NCBI RefSeq assembly: GCF_009910705.1
Contig: NZ_JAAAXJ010000008.1
Location: 62,001-126,000 of the forward strand
DNA from: Microvirga arsenatis
Lineage (GTDB): Bacteria; Pseudomonadota; Alphaproteobacteria; Rhizobiales; Beijerinckiaceae
Direction: 5' to 3'
Length of the DNA: 64,000 bases
Every line of letters begins with the position of its first letter. Position 1 is the stretch's first letter. Made by a program: the position numbers and the translations under genes. Positions 17,944-27,954 of the stretch are shown here, piece by piece. Below the pieces are notes generated by a model. That model did not search any database. It had not been told where the DNA came from and saw only the letters and a program-made list of their open reading frames with translations.

Positions 17944-18312
17944 CTATACCTGCCCCGCCCCGTTGAGGCTGCGCGCCAGCTCCTCGATCCGCTCGGCCGC
18001 CCGCTGGACGCCTTCGGCGAGTCGGGCCTCGATGAGGTGGAGGCGTTCGTCGCCGGAGGAAGAGGCGCGCCGGAACTCCGCCATCTCCGCCTCCAGGGCC
18101 GCAAGCCGCCCGCGGGCCTCGTGCAGTTCGTCCGCCTGGGAGAGGGCTGCCATCACGTGGAGGCGCAGGTCCCCGATCTCGCCGAAGGAGGCGCGCAGCT
18201 CCTCGATGCGGGCGTCGTAGGCCGCGGCCAGGCCTTCGAGATGCCGCTCTTCCCCCTCGCCGCAGGCCATGCGGTAGGTCCGGCCGGCGATGGTCACGGT
18301 GACCTGGGGCAT
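17944..18312 (-). CDS. zapA: ZapA, FtsZ-associated cell division protein
   Basis: ZapA cross-links FtsZ protofilaments and stabilises the division ring. The start at MPQVTVTIAGRTYRMACGEGEE gives the conserved N-terminal beta-hairpin domain; it is followed by EERHLEGLAAAYDARIEEL and a long coiled coil (AALEAEMAEFRR, AERIEELARSLN). The 122-residue size is typical for alphaproteobacteria. It begins two bases after the DUF4164 gene. zapA usually precedes 6S RNA; here about 2 kb with three genes lies between. Confidence 0.9.
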   Translation of the reverse strand: MPQVTVTIAGRTYRMACGEGEERHLEGLAAAYDARIEELRASFGEIGDLRLHVMAALSQADELHEARGRLAALEAEMAEFRRASSSGDERLHLIEARLAEGVQRAAERIEELARSLNGAGQV

Positions 18313-18314
18313 CC

Positions 18315-18608
18315 TCAACCCTCCTCCGGCTCGAGCTGGCCGGCCCGGGCGAGCACGGCCTCGACGGCTCCGATGGCATGGCGGACCCGGCGGCCCACGT
18401 CGTCGGCCGCCGCCTCGAAGCGGTGCAGGCGGGTGAGCGCTCCGTCGAGCTCCACGGCGAGGCGGGCCCGGTCGTCCTGCATGAGCTGGAGCTCGGTCTC
18501 CAGACCGCCGCGGCGCCGCTCGGCCTCCAGGCGGCGGGAGACCGCCGCCTCGAGGAGCCCCAGGGCCCTGTCCAGCCGCTTCATCGCTTCGTCGAGTGTG
18601 GGCGCCAT
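18315..18608 (-). CDS. DUF4164-type coiled-coil protein
   Basis: A 97-residue, Arg/Leu/Glu-rich protein that is almost wholly helical (MKRLDRALGLLEAAVSRRLEAERRRGGLETELQLMQ in outline), matching the small DUF4164 proteins found upstream of zapA in Rhizobiales. AGGAGG lies four bases before the ATG. Its tight junction with zapA suggests a division-related role, but none is established. Confidence 0.75.
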   Translation of the reverse strand: MAPTLDEAMKRLDRALGLLEAAVSRRLEAERRRGGLETELQLMQDDRARLAVELDGALTRLHRFEAAADDVGRRVRHAIGAVEAVLARAGQLEPEEG

Positions 18609-18770
18609 CGTGCCTCCTGAATCGGGGGATGACACTAGGCTTCCCGCGTGAAGCGGGCAACGGTCCACAAGGGGATTACACCCTTTCCAGCCTTTGACTC
18701 GCCCGGGCCGCATGTTAAGGAGCCGACGCCTTTTCCAGACAGACCGCCCCGTTGCGGGGCCTCAAGACCT

Positions 18771-20786
18771 GTGGATCACGCCGTGCTGAATACCGTCTCC
18801 GCCGATCGCGTCACCCATTCCGATCTGGCGAACGCCGTGCGCGTCCTCGCCATGGACGCCGTCGAACAAGCCAAGTCCGGCCATCCTGGCCTTCCCATGG
18901 GCGCCGCCGACATCGCCACGGTGCTGTTCACCAAGTTCCTGAAATACGATGCCGCCGACCCGGCCTGGCCCGACCGCGACCGGTTCATTCTCTCCGCCGG
19001 CCACGGCTCGATGCTGCTCTACGCGCTCCTGCACCTCACCGGCGTGAAGGGCATGACCATCGACGAGCTCAGGAACTTCCGCAAGCTCGACTCGAAGACC
19101 CCGGGGCACCCCGAGAACTTCATGACCCCCGGCGTCGAGACCACCACCGGGCCGCTCGGCCAGGGCATCGCCACGGCGGTGGGATTCGCATTGGCCGAGC
19201 GCATGCTCAACGCCGAATACGGCAGCGATCTCGTCGACCACTACACCTATGTGCTCGCCTCCGACGGCGACCTGATGGAGGGCATCAGCCAGGAGGCCAT
19301 TGCGCTCGCAGGCCACCTGAAGCTCAACCGCATGATCGTCCTGTGGGACGACAACGAGATCTCCATCGACGGCCCCCTGTCGCTCGCCGACTCCGTCGAC
19401 CAGGTGAGGCGCTTCCAGGCCTGCGGCTGGAATGCGATGCGCATCGACGGCCATGACCCGAAGGCGATCCAGCGCGCGATCGCCAAGGCCCAGAAGTCGG
19501 ACCGCCCGACCCTCATCGCGTGCAAGACCGTCATCGGCTACGGCGCCCCGAAGAAGGCCGGCACCTCCAAGGCGCACGGCGAGCCGCTCGGCGCGGAGGA
19601 GCTCGCCGGCGCCAAGGCGGCGCTGGGCTGGAGCCATGCGCCCTTCGAGATCCCGGACGCCATCCGCGATGCCTGGGCCAAGGCCGGCCGGAAGGGGCGC
19701 CGCCTGCGCAAGGCCTGGGCGGACCGGGTGAAGGCCCTGGAGCCTGAAAAGCGCGCCGAGTTCGAGCGCCGCCTGAAGGGCGAGCGCCCGAAGGCGCTGG
19801 CCGATGCGGTCGCCAAGCTGAAGGACCGGCTCGTCGCCGAGCCGCAGAACGTCGCCACCCGCAAGGCGAGCGAGATCGCGCTCGAGGTCATCACCGAGGC
19901 CGTGCCGGAGCTGGTGCTGGGCTCGGCGGACCTGACGCCCTCCAACAACACCAAGACCAAGAACCTCACCGCCATCTCGCCCGGCAACTACGCCGGCCGC
20001 TACATCCATTACGGCATCCGCGAACACGGCATGGCGGCGGCCATGAACGGCATCGCGCTCCATGGCGGCTACGTGCCGGCAGGCGCCACCTTCCTGGTCT
20101 TCACCGACTATGCCCGTCCCGCCATGCGCATCGCGGCGCTCGCCGGCATCCCGGTGGTCTACGTGATGACCCACGACTCGATCGGGCTGGGCGAGGACGG
20201 CCCGACCCACCAGCCGGTGGAGCACCTGGCGGCGCTGCGCGCCATGCCGAAGATGCGCGTGTTCCGCCCCGCCGACGCGCTCGAGACCGCCGAGTGCTGG
20301 CAGCTGGCGCTCGAGCGCACGGACGGCCCGACGACCCTGGCGCTCACCCGCCAGAACCTGCCGCAGGTGCGGAAAGAAGCCGGCCAGGGCAACCTCTCGG
20401 CCACGGGCGCCTACGAGCTGTCCCCCGCCTCGGGCAAGGCCCGCGCCACCATCTTCGCGTCGGGCTCCGAGGTCGAGATCGCGCTCGCGGCCCAGAAGAT
20501 CCTGGATGAACAAAGCTTCGCCGTTCGCGTTGTGTCGGTGCCTTCGCTCGACCTCTTCCTCGCTCAGCCCGAGAAAGTTCGCGCCCGCATCATCGGCGAT
20601 GCGCCGGTGAAGGTCGCGGTGGAGGCGGCCGTGCGCTTCGGCTGGGATTCGGTGATCGGCCCTGACGGAATTTTCGTCGGCATGCATGGGTTTGGCGCCA
20701 GCGCGCCCTACAAGGACCTTTACAAGCACTTCGGCATCACCGCCGAGGCGGTCGCCGAAAAGGTCCTCAGGACTCACAATCTCTAA
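18771..20786 (+). CDS. tkt: Transketolase
   Basis: Transketolase moves two-carbon units between sugar phosphates in the pentose phosphate and Calvin-type pathways, using thiamine diphosphate. Visible motifs include [14 protein letters not shown], the cofactor block [18 protein letters not shown]...DDNEIS, and the catalytic-Glu region [24 protein letters not shown] start gives 671 residues, the family size. The frame remains open another 40 codons upstream without homology. It is the first gene of the tkt-gap-pgk-fba cluster. Confidence 0.95.
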   Translation: MDHAVLNTVSADRVTHSDLANAVRVLAMDAVEQAKSGHPGLPMGAADIATVLFTKFLKYDAADPAWPDRDRFILSAGHGSMLLYALLHLTGVKGMTIDELRNFRKLDSKTPGHPENFMTPGVETTTGPLGQGIATAVGFALAERMLNAEYGSDLVDHYTYVLASDGDLMEGISQEAIALAGHLKLNRMIVLWDDNEISIDGPLSLADSVDQVRRFQACGWNAMRIDGHDPKAIQRAIAKAQKSDRPTLIACKTVIGYGAPKKAGTSKAHGEPLGAEELAGAKAALGWSHAPFEIPDAIRDAWAKAGRKGRRLRKAWADRVKALEPEKRAEFERRLKGERPKALADAVAKLKDRLVAEPQNVATRKASEIALEVITEAVPELVLGSADLTPSNNTKTKNLTAISPGNYAGRYIHYGIREHGMAAAMNGIALHGGYVPAGATFLVFTDYARPAMRIAALAGIPVVYVMTHDSIGLGEDGPTHQPVEHLAALRAMPKMRVFRPADALETAECWQLALERTDGPTTLALTRQNLPQVRKEAGQGNLSATGAYELSPASGKARATIFASGSEVEIALAAQKILDEQSFAVRVVSVPSLDLFLAQPEKVRARIIGDAPVKVAVEAAVRFGWDSVIGPDGIFVGMHGFGASAPYKDLYKHFGITAEAVAEKVLRTHNL

Positions 20787-20830
20787 GGCCTGGGAGACCT
20801 CAGGCCGGAAAACGCAAGGGAGCTAAGACT

Positions 20831-21838
20831 ATGACGGTGAAGGTCGCGATCAACGGGTTCGGTCGCATCGGACGCAACATCCTCCGCGGCATCGTGGAGA
20901 GCGGCCGCAAGGACATCGAGGTGGTGGCCATCAACGACCTCGGCCCGGTCGAGACGAACGCCCACCTGCTCCGCTTCGACTCCGTCCACGGCCGCTTCCC
21001 GGCGGAAGTCGCGGTCGACGGCGAGTTCCTCGTCATCAACGGCCAGAAGATCCGCGTCACGGCGATCAAGGACCCGGCGACCCTGCCCCACCGGGAGCTC
21101 GGCGTCGACATCGCGCTGGAATGCACCGGCATCTTCACCTCGAAGGACAAGGCCTCCGCGCACCTCGCCGCCGGCGCCAAGCGCGTGATCGTCTCGGCCC
21201 CCGCCGACGGCGCCGATCTCACGGTCGTCTACGGCGTCAACCACGACAAGCTGACGAAGGACCATGTGGTCATCTCGAACGCCTCCTGCACCACGAACTG
21301 CCTCGCCCCCGTGGCGAAGGTGCTTCACGAGGCGGTGGGCATCGAGAAGGGCTTCATGACCACGATCCACTCCTACACCAACGACCAGCCGACGCTCGAT
21401 CAGATGCACAAGGACCTCTACCGCGCCCGCGCGGCGGCCCTGAACATGATCCCGACCTCGACCGGCGCCGCCAAGGCCGTGGGCCTCGTGCTGCCCGAGC
21501 TCAACGGCAAGCTCGACGGCTCCTCGATCCGCGTGCCGACCCCGAACGTCTCCGTGGTCGACTTCAAGTTCGTGGCCAGGAAGACCACCACGAAGGAAGA
21601 GATCAACGCCGCGATCAAGGCGGCCGCCGACGGCCCGCTCAAGGGCATCCTCGGCTACACGAATGCCCCGAACGTCTCCTCCGACTTCAACCACGACCCG
21701 CACTCCTCCGTGTTCCACATGGATCAGACCAAGGTCATGGAGGGCAACTTCGTGCGCGTGCTGTCCTGGTACGACAACGAGTGGGGCTTCTCGAACCGCA
21801 TGGCGGACACCGCCATCGCCATGGCGAAGCTCATCTAA
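20831..21838 (+). CDS. gap: Glyceraldehyde-3-phosphate dehydrogenase
   Basis: GAPDH converts glyceraldehyde 3-phosphate to 1,3-bisphosphoglycerate. The 335-residue protein has the NAD-binding start [17 protein letters not shown] and the active-site block [13 protein letters not shown] with the catalytic Cys at residue 153. The sugar-phosphate motifs [20 protein letters not shown] and [12 protein letters not shown] are also present. GGGAG precedes the ATG. It lies 44 bases after tkt and 13 bases before pgk. Confidence 0.98.
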   Translation: MTVKVAINGFGRIGRNILRGIVESGRKDIEVVAINDLGPVETNAHLLRFDSVHGRFPAEVAVDGEFLVINGQKIRVTAIKDPATLPHRELGVDIALECTGIFTSKDKASAHLAAGAKRVIVSAPADGADLTVVYGVNHDKLTKDHVVISNASCTTNCLAPVAKVLHEAVGIEKGFMTTIHSYTNDQPTLDQMHKDLYRARAAALNMIPTSTGAAKAVGLVLPELNGKLDGSSIRVPTPNVSVVDFKFVARKTTTKEEINAAIKAAADGPLKGILGYTNAPNVSSDFNHDPHSSVFHMDQTKVMEGNFVRVLSWYDNEWGFSNRMADTAIAMAKLI

Positions 21839-21851
21839 GGGAGGCCTGTGA

Positions 21852-23042
21852 ATGACCGCCTTCCGCACGCTCGACCAGGCCGACGTCAAGGGAAAACGCG
21901 TTCTCGTCCGGGTGGACCTCAACGTCCCCATGGAGAACGGCCGGGTGACGGACGCGACGCGCATCGAGCGCGTCCTGCCCACCATCCGGGAGATCGCCGA
22001 CAAGGGCGGGAAGGTGATCCTTCTCGCCCATTTCGGGCGCCCGAAGGGCCGCGATCCTAAAGAGTCCCTGAAGCCCGTCGCGGAGGCGGTCTCGCAGCAT
22101 CTCGGCAAGGCGGTAGCCTTCGCCGACGACTGCATCGGCGAAAGCGCCGCCCGGGCGGTCAGCGCCCTGAAGGACGGCGACGTGCTCCTCCTCGAGAACA
22201 CCCGCTTCCATGCAGGCGAGGAGAAGAACGACCCGGCTTTCATCCAGGAACTGGCGAAGCTCGGCGACCTCTACGTGAACGACGCCTTCTCCGCCGCGCA
22301 CCGGGCGCACGCCTCGACCGAGGGTCTCGCCCGGGTGCTGCCGTCCTATGCCGGCCGCACCATGCAGGCGGAGCTCGACGCCCTGACGAAGGGCCTCGAG
22401 GCGCCCAAGCGCCCCGTCGTCGCCATCGTGGGCGGCGCCAAGGTCTCGACCAAGATCGACCTGCTCGAAAACCTCGTGACCAAGGTGGACGCCCTGGTCA
22501 TCGGCGGCGGCATGGCCAACACCTTCGTCCACGCCACGGGCCTCGGCGTCGGCAAGTCGCTCGCCGAGAAGGACCTTGCCGCGACCGCCATGCGCATCAT
22601 CGAGAAGGCGCGGGAGGCCAACTGCGCCATCATCCTGCCCGTGGACGGCGTCTGCGCCTACGAGTTCAAGGCCGGCGCCCTCAACCACACCTACGGCATC
22701 GACGCGATCCCCGAGGACCAGATGATCCTGGACGTGGGCTCCCAGTCGGTGGAGCGCATCAACGCGGCGATCAACGATGCGGCGACGCTGGTGTGGAACG
22801 GGCCGCTCGGCGCCTTCGAGATCCCGCCCTTCGACCAGGGCACCGTGGCGGCGGCCCGCCACGCGGCCCAGCGCACCCGGGAAGGCAAGCTCGTCTCCGT
22901 CGCCGGCGGCGGCGACACGGTGGCGGCGCTCAACCATGCTGGCGTTGCGGACAGCTTCACCTATGTATCCACGGCAGGCGGCGCCTTCCTGGAATGGCTC
23001 GAGGGCAAGTCCCTGCCCGGCGTGGAAGCGCTGAGAGCCTGA
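21852..23042 (+). CDS. pgk: Phosphoglycerate kinase
   Basis: PGK transfers phosphate between 1,3-bisphosphoglycerate and ADP. The 396-residue protein contains the N-terminal [17 protein letters not shown] motif, [10 protein letters not shown], the hinge [15 protein letters not shown] and the nucleotide-binding [11 protein letters not shown] near the C terminus. It follows gap closely with a GGGAGG site in the gap. Confidence 0.98.
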   Translation: MTAFRTLDQADVKGKRVLVRVDLNVPMENGRVTDATRIERVLPTIREIADKGGKVILLAHFGRPKGRDPKESLKPVAEAVSQHLGKAVAFADDCIGESAARAVSALKDGDVLLLENTRFHAGEEKNDPAFIQELAKLGDLYVNDAFSAAHRAHASTEGLARVLPSYAGRTMQAELDALTKGLEAPKRPVVAIVGGAKVSTKIDLLENLVTKVDALVIGGGMANTFVHATGLGVGKSLAEKDLAATAMRIIEKAREANCAIILPVDGVCAYEFKAGALNHTYGIDAIPEDQMILDVGSQSVERINAAINDAATLVWNGPLGAFEIPPFDQGTVAAARHAAQRTREGKLVSVAGGGDTVAALNHAGVADSFTYVSTAGGAFLEWLEGKSLPGVEALRA

Positions 23043-23159
23043 AAACGGCCCGAGCCGAAGGGGCTACCCCTTCGGCACCCGGGACGGCACGGGAAGATCG
23101 CTTAAGCTAAGGTTCAGTTTCGGCGCGCTTAAAACGACGCGCCCAATAAGGAGGATAGG

Positions 23160-24248
23160 ATGGCCCGCATCACGATGAGGCAGCTTCTGGATCACGCAGC
23201 CGAGCACGGCTACGGCGTGCCTGCCTTCAACATCAACAACATGGAGCAGGCGCTCGCGATCATGGCGGCGGCCAACGAGGTCGATGCGCCCGTCATCATC
23301 CAGGCGTCCCGCGGCGCCCGCCAATACGCCAACGACGTCATGCTCAAGCACATGATGGACGCCGTGACCGAGATCTACCCGCACATCCCGGTCTGCGTGC
23401 ATCTCGACCACGGCAACGAGCCCGCCACCTGCATGACCGCCATCCAGGCCGGCTTCACCTCGGTGATGATGGACGGCTCGCTCAAGGCCGACGGCAAGAC
23501 CCCGGGCGACTGGGACTACAATGTGGGCGTCACCAAGAAGGTGGTGGAGATGGCCCATCTCGGCGGCATCTCGGTGGAGGGCGAGCTCGGCGTGCTCGGC
23601 TCCCTCGAGACCGGCATGGGCGACAAGGAGGACGGCCACGGCGCCGAGGGCAAGCTCTCCCACGACCAGCTGCTGACCAACCCGGACGAGGCGGTGAAGT
23701 TCGTGGCCGAGACCAAGGTCGACGCGCTCGCCATCGCCATGGGCACCTCGCACGGCGCCTACAAGTTCACCCGCAAGCCCGACGGCGCGATCCTGGCCAT
23801 GCACGTGATCGAGGAGATCCACAAGAAGCTCCCGAACACCCACCTCGTGATGCACGGCTCGTCCTCGGTGCCGCAGGAGCTGCAGGACATCATCAACAAG
23901 TACGGCGGCCAGATGAAGCCCACCTGGGGCGTGCCGGTGGAGGAGATCCAGCGCGGCATCAAGCACGGCGTGCGCAAGATCAACATCGACACCGACAACC
24001 GCATGGCCATGACGGGCCAGATCCGCAAGGTTCTGCAGGAGAACCCGGGCGAGTTCGACCCGCGCAAGTACCTGAAGCCCGCCATGGAGGCGATGACAAA
24101 GCTCTGCAAGCAGCGCCTGCAGGAGTTCAACACCGCCGGCCAGGCCTCGAAGATCAAGCGGGTCTTCACCCTCGCCGAGATGGCCAAGCGCTACGCCTCC
24201 GGCGAGCTCGACCCCACCTTCGGCTCGGCCCGCCAGGCGGCGGAGTAA
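23160..24248 (+). CDS. fba: Class II fructose-bisphosphate aldolase
   Basis: This zinc-dependent aldolase cleaves or forms fructose 1,6-bisphosphate. Metal-ligand histidines lie in [10 protein letters not shown], in the [15 protein letters not shown] region and in [10 protein letters not shown]; the [14 protein letters not shown] block binds phosphate. At 362 residues it matches the CbbA/Fda-type class II enzymes common in alphaproteobacteria. AAGGAGGATAGG precedes the ATG. The 117-base gap after pgk may hold an internal promoter, but none is clear. Confidence 0.96.
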   Translation: MARITMRQLLDHAAEHGYGVPAFNINNMEQALAIMAAANEVDAPVIIQASRGARQYANDVMLKHMMDAVTEIYPHIPVCVHLDHGNEPATCMTAIQAGFTSVMMDGSLKADGKTPGDWDYNVGVTKKVVEMAHLGGISVEGELGVLGSLETGMGDKEDGHGAEGKLSHDQLLTNPDEAVKFVAETKVDALAIAMGTSHGAYKFTRKPDGAILAMHVIEEIHKKLPNTHLVMHGSSSVPQELQDIINKYGGQMKPTWGVPVEEIQRGIKHGVRKINIDTDNRMAMTGQIRKVLQENPGEFDPRKYLKPAMEAMTKLCKQRLQEFNTAGQASKIKRVFTLAEMAKRYASGELDPTFGSARQAAE

Positions 24249-24283
24249 GGCGATCAGGCTTTCGCCTCAATCATCCTCGACAA

Positions 24284-24315
24284 GCGGGGCCTCGCAAGAG
24301 CGCCCCGTTTTCGTT
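24284..24315 (+). terminator. Intrinsic terminator after fba
   Basis: CGGGGC and GCCCCG form a GC stem around CTCGCAAGAGC, followed by GTTTTCGTT. It lies 36 bases after the aldolase stop and would separate the glycolytic genes from the thiE-like gene. Confidence 0.7.
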
Positions 24316-24353
24316 ATGGGAAGGCCGTCTTCCCTTTCTGACCCCTGTGACCC

Positions 24354-25007
24354 ATGGCCGATACCGCCGCCCGCCTCTACCTGATCACCCCCGTCCTGGA
24401 GGACGCCTCCTTCGCGCCGCGCCTTGCCGAGGCCTGCGCGGCAGGCCGCGTGGCCGCCGTGCTGCTGCGGCTGAAGCCCGCCGACGAGCGCAGCCTGACC
24501 AACCTGGTGAAGGCCCTCGCCCCTGCCGCTCAGGAGCATGGCGCCGCCGTGCTCGTCACCGCCGAGGGCCAGGCGGACCTCGCCACCATCGCCGCCAGGG
24601 GCGGGGCCGATGGAGCCCATGTGACCGGCGCCGACCCTGCCCTCGTCCGGGAACTGCGCGATCGCCTGAAATCCGAGCGCGCCATCGGCGCCGGCGGCAT
24701 CCGCACCAGGGACGACGCCATGACGCTGGGCGAGGCCGGCGTCGACTACCTGCTCTTCGGCGAGCCGCGCCCGGACGGGTCGCTGCCCCCGCTGGAGAGC
24801 GTGGTGGAGCGGGCCGCTTGGTGGGCCGAGATCTTCGAGACGCCCTGCGTCGCCTATGCCCCGACCCTGGAGGCCGTGGGGCCGCTCGCCGCCACGAATG
24901 CCGAGTTCGTGGCCCTGGGCGATGCGGTGTGGTCCCATCCTGAAGGCCCGGCCGCCGCCCTGAAGGCCGCCGCCGGGATCCTGGACCGGCAGGGGGCCAC
25001 CCAGTGA
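24354..25007 (+). CDS. Thiamine phosphate synthase-like protein (divergent ThiE)
   Basis: The 217-residue TIM-barrel protein matches ThiE in order: RLYLITPVLED, VAAVLLRLKPADERSL, GADGAHVTGADPALVREL, AGGIRTRDDAMTLGEAGVDYLLFGEP. However, the ThiE pyrophosphate-binding sequence (HxGQxD) is replaced by HVTGAD, and the GPxFxTxTK motif by GEPRPDGSLP. It is therefore probably not a normal thiamine phosphate synthase; it could be a paralogue with another substrate or a TenI-type regulator. It stands immediately after the aldolase gene and overlaps the Sel1-repeat gene by four bases. Confidence 0.75.
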   Translation: MADTAARLYLITPVLEDASFAPRLAEACAAGRVAAVLLRLKPADERSLTNLVKALAPAAQEHGAAVLVTAEGQADLATIAARGGADGAHVTGADPALVRELRDRLKSERAIGAGGIRTRDDAMTLGEAGVDYLLFGEPRPDGSLPPLESVVERAAWWAEIFETPCVAYAPTLEAVGPLAATNAEFVALGDAVWSHPEGPAAALKAAAGILDRQGATQ

Positions 25008-25903
25008 GGCGCCACGCCTGGATTCTCGCCGGCGCCCTGCTCGCAGCCGCCGCGCCCGGCCATGCGGCGCAGCCCGACCTCGCCTATGGCGCCTATCAGC
25101 GCGGCCTCTACCTGACCGCGTTCCGCGAGGCGACCCTGCGGCTCGAGAGGAACAACGGCGACGCCGCGGCCATGACCCTGCTGGGCGAGCTCTACAACCA
25201 GGGCCTCGGCATCCCGATGGATGCGAAGAAGGCCTCCGAGTGGTATCGGCTGGCGGCCCAGCGGGGCGATGCCCATGCGATGGCCTCCCTCGGCCTCATG
25301 GCCCTCGACGGGCGCGGCATGGCCAAGAACCCCGCCCAGGGGCGGGCCTGGCTGGAGGAGGCCGCCGCCAGGGGCAATCCCCTCGCCTCTCACAACCTCG
25401 CCCTGCTCCTCCTCACCAGCGAAGCCAGCGCCGACCTGCAGAAGGCGGTCGAGCTCCTGAAGAAGGCCGCCGCGGCCGAGATCCCCGATGCGCAGCACGC
25501 GCTCGGCGTGCTGTATCTCAAGGGGCGCGGCGTGGAGCGCAACGCCGCGGAGGCCGCCCGCCTGTTCGAGCGCGCCGCCAGGAACGGCAGCTCCGTCGGC
25601 GAGGTGGAATACGCCATCCTGCTCTTCAACGGCGACGGCGTCGCGGCGAGCGAATCCCAGGCCGCGCGCTATTTCCGCCGGGCCGCCGCCAAGGGCAACG
25701 CCATCGCCCAGAACCGCCTCGCCCGCCTGCTCGCGGCCGGCCGGGGCGTGCCCGCCAACAAGGTCGACGCCGCCGCCTGGCACATTCTGGCGGCAGCGCA
25801 GGGCCTGGCCGATCCCTGGCTCGACAACGCCTTGAAGGACCTCACCCCCGAGGATCGCAAGCGGGCCGAGAGGCTCGCCGCCGAGCGCCTCGGCATGCGG
25901 TAA
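25004..25903 (+). CDS. Secreted Sel1-repeat (tetratricopeptide-like) protein
   Basis: A 299-residue protein with a signal peptide (MRRHAWILAGALLAAAAPGHA) followed by about six Sel1-like helical repeats, recognised by recurring ALGVLYLKGRGVERNAAEAARLF-type units. Such periplasmic repeat proteins act as scaffolds. The GTG start overlaps the stop of the thiE-like gene (GTGA), which makes translational coupling likely. Its partner is unknown. Confidence 0.85.
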   Translation: MRRHAWILAGALLAAAAPGHAAQPDLAYGAYQRGLYLTAFREATLRLERNNGDAAAMTLLGELYNQGLGIPMDAKKASEWYRLAAQRGDAHAMASLGLMALDGRGMAKNPAQGRAWLEEAAARGNPLASHNLALLLLTSEASADLQKAVELLKKAAAAEIPDAQHALGVLYLKGRGVERNAAEAARLFERAARNGSSVGEVEYAILLFNGDGVAASESQAARYFRRAAAKGNAIAQNRLARLLAAGRGVPANKVDAAAWHILAAAQGLADPWLDNALKDLTPEDRKRAERLAAERLGMR

Positions 25904-25913
25904 TTGCGTCCTC

Positions 25914-25950
25914 TCCCGTCGCCGCCGGCCTCATACCGGTGACGACGGGT
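25914..25950. repeat. Degenerate palindromic repeat before suhB-like gene
   Basis: CCGTCGCCGCCGG and CCGGTGACGACGG form a hairpin around CCTCATA. The half CCGGTGACGACG resembles the second arm of the bipartite element at 14118-14210 and 57368-57457, so this is probably a decayed copy. Confidence 0.5.
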
Positions 25951-26090
25951 TGAGGGCGGCCAGCCACACAAAATCCCAAGACCGGGATCATTCGAGCGCC
26001 TGCCCGGTTGTTCAACCGCTTGACGCCAATCCTCCCGTAGTCCATCGACCACACTCTCTTTCAAAACCGCTCTTTGTCAGGACCTGCACG

Positions 26091-26885
26091 ATGATCCGCT
26101 CGCCCCTCATGACCGTCATGACCGATGCCGTGATGAAGGCCTCGCGCTCCCTCAAGCGCGATTTCGGCGAGGTCGAGAACCTGCAGGTCTCGCGCAAGGG
26201 GCCGGGCGACTTCGTCTCCGCCGCCGACCGCAAGGCGGAAAAGATCCTGCGCGAGGCCCTCGAGAAGGCCCGCCCCGGCTACGGCTTCGTCATGGAGGAG
26301 GAAGGCGTCGTCCAGGGCACGGACCCCAGCCACCGCTGGCATATCGACCCCCTCGACGGCACCACGAACTTCCTGCACGGCCTGCCCCAGTTCGCCATCT
26401 CCGTGGGGCTCGAGCGCGACGGCCAGATCGTCGCCGGCGTGATCTACGATCCGATCAAGGACGAGCTCTTCATCGCCGAGCGCGGCAAGGGCGCCTATCT
26501 CAACAACCGCCGCATCCGCGTGGCGGCCCGCAGCGACCTCGCCGACGCGGTGGTGGCCTGCGGCCTGCCCCATATCGGCAAGGGCGACCACGGCCTGTTC
26601 CTGCGCGAATCCGCCACCGTGATGAGCTATGTGGGCGGCATGCGCCGCTTCGGCGCCGCCTCCCTCGACCTCGCCTATGTGGCCTGCGGGCGCTTCGACG
26701 CCTATTGGGAGCGGGGCCTGAGCTCCTGGGACATGGCGGCGGGCATTCTCATGATCCGCGAGGCCGGCGGCTTCGTCTCCGATGCCGACGGCGGCTCCGA
26801 CCCGCTGGGGAAGGGCACGATCGCCTGCGGCAACGAGACCCTGCACCGGGACCTGCTCAAGCTGCTGAAGAAGGCGAAAGGCTGA
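26091..26885 (+). CDS. Inositol monophosphatase family protein (SuhB-like)
   Basis: A lithium-sensitive phosphatase fold of 264 residues with the metal-binding blocks WHIDPLDGTTNFLHGLPQFA and SSWDMAAGILMIREAGG, plus the EEEGV glutamate upstream. It probably hydrolyses inositol 1-phosphate or related sugar phosphates; the E. coli homologue SuhB also binds the transcription machinery. The start MIRSPLMTVMTDAVMKAS was chosen because the upstream extension is non-homologous. Confidence 0.93.
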   Translation: MIRSPLMTVMTDAVMKASRSLKRDFGEVENLQVSRKGPGDFVSAADRKAEKILREALEKARPGYGFVMEEEGVVQGTDPSHRWHIDPLDGTTNFLHGLPQFAISVGLERDGQIVAGVIYDPIKDELFIAERGKGAYLNNRRIRVAARSDLADAVVACGLPHIGKGDHGLFLRESATVMSYVGGMRRFGAASLDLAYVACGRFDAYWERGLSSWDMAAGILMIREAGGFVSDADGGSDPLGKGTIACGNETLHRDLLKLLKKAKG

Positions 26886-26988
26886 TATTTCTGTTCGTGC
26901 CGGGGGCCGGGCCAACGGTCGCGCTTGATCCTTCGGACGGGCGCGGCCACATTGGGGCAGCCCCGAAGCACGAAAGCACAGGATAACG

Positions 26989-27954
26989 ATGGCGGACCAA
27001 ACCCTTACCCCACCGCGGATCTACCTCATCCGCATGGCGGTCTTTCTGGTTTTGGCAGGGTTCATCGCCTTCATCCTCTACCGGCAGATCTGGGAGGCCT
27101 TCCAGGCCAATCCGGGCCTCAACGCCCTCATCCTGGGCGTGATGTTCATCGGCATCGTGCTCGCCATCCGGCAGGTCTGGCGCCTGTTTCCGGAGGTGCG
27201 GTGGGTCAACACCCTCCGGCAGAGCGAGGAAGGGCTCGTCGCCCCCACGCCGCCGGTCCTGCTGGCCCCGCTCGCGGCCCTGATGGGCAACAGGCCGGGC
27301 CATTCGGGCCTCTCGGTGGCCGCCACCCGCTCGGTGCTCGACTCCATCGGCGCCCGCCTCGACGAGAGCCGCGAGATCGTGCGCTATCTGGCCGGCCTTC
27401 TCGTCTTCCTCGGCCTCCTCGGCACCTTCTGGGGCCTCATCGACACGGTGGGCTCGGTCGGCCGCATCATCTCGTCGCTCCGGACGGGGCAGGATTCGGC
27501 GGTGCTGTTCGACGAATTGAAGAACTCCCTTGCCGGGCCGCTCCAGGGCATGGGCCTGTCCTTCTCCGCCTCCCTCTTCGGCCTGGCGGGCTCCCTCGTC
27601 CTCGGCTTCCTCGACCTTCAGGCCGGCCAGGCGCAGAACCGCTTCTACACGGAGCTGGAGGACTGGCTCGCCACCTCCACCACGGATGCTCCCGTCGAGC
27701 CCTCCCTGCGCGCCGGCGCCACGCCCCAGGACCTGACGCTCGCCCTCAACCGGCTGACCGCCGCCGTCAACGACGGCGCCGGCGGACGGGCCGCGACCCA
27801 GGCCATGGCGAACCTGGCCGAGGGCGTGCAGGGCCTCGTCCAGCACATGCGCGCCGAGCAGCAGATGATCCGCGACTGGGTGGAGGCCCAGGCCGCCCGC
27901 GAGAAGGAGCTGAAGCAGGTGCTCGACCGGCTCTCCCGTGAAAGGCTGCCCTGA
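26989..27954 (+). CDS. MotA/TolQ/ExbB-like membrane protein
   Basis: A 321-residue inner-membrane protein with two N-terminal hydrophobic segments (about 12-32 and 41-60) and a second pair (about 145-165 and 190-215). The latter contains LGLLGTFWGLIDTVGSVGRII, the motif of MotA/TolQ/ExbB proton-channel subunits. A helical cytoplasmic tail follows. The last base of its TGA is the first base of the next gene's ATG, so the two products are made together. The pairing with an OmpA/MotB-like protein suggests a two-component ion-driven stator distinct from TolQR and flagellar MotAB. Confidence 0.85.
   Translation: MADQTLTPPRIYLIRMAVFLVLAGFIAFILYRQIWEAFQANPGLNALILGVMFIGIVLAIRQVWRLFPEVRWVNTLRQSEEGLVAPTPPVLLAPLAALMGNRPGHSGLSVAATRSVLDSIGARLDESREIVRYLAGLLVFLGLLGTFWGLIDTVGSVGRIISSLRTGQDSAVLFDELKNSLAGPLQGMGLSFSASLFGLAGSLVLGFLDLQAGQAQNRFYTELEDWLATSTTDAPVEPSLRAGATPQDLTLALNRLTAAVNDGAGGRAATQAMANLAEGVQGLVQHMRAEQQMIRDWVEAQAAREKELKQVLDRLSRERLP

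Noticed and set aside
25904..26090. A suhB-type small RNA upstream of the suhB-like gene
   Set aside because: The gap contains a decayed palindromic repeat but no clear match to the conserved CTCCTCCC-type elements or a terminator of such an RNA.
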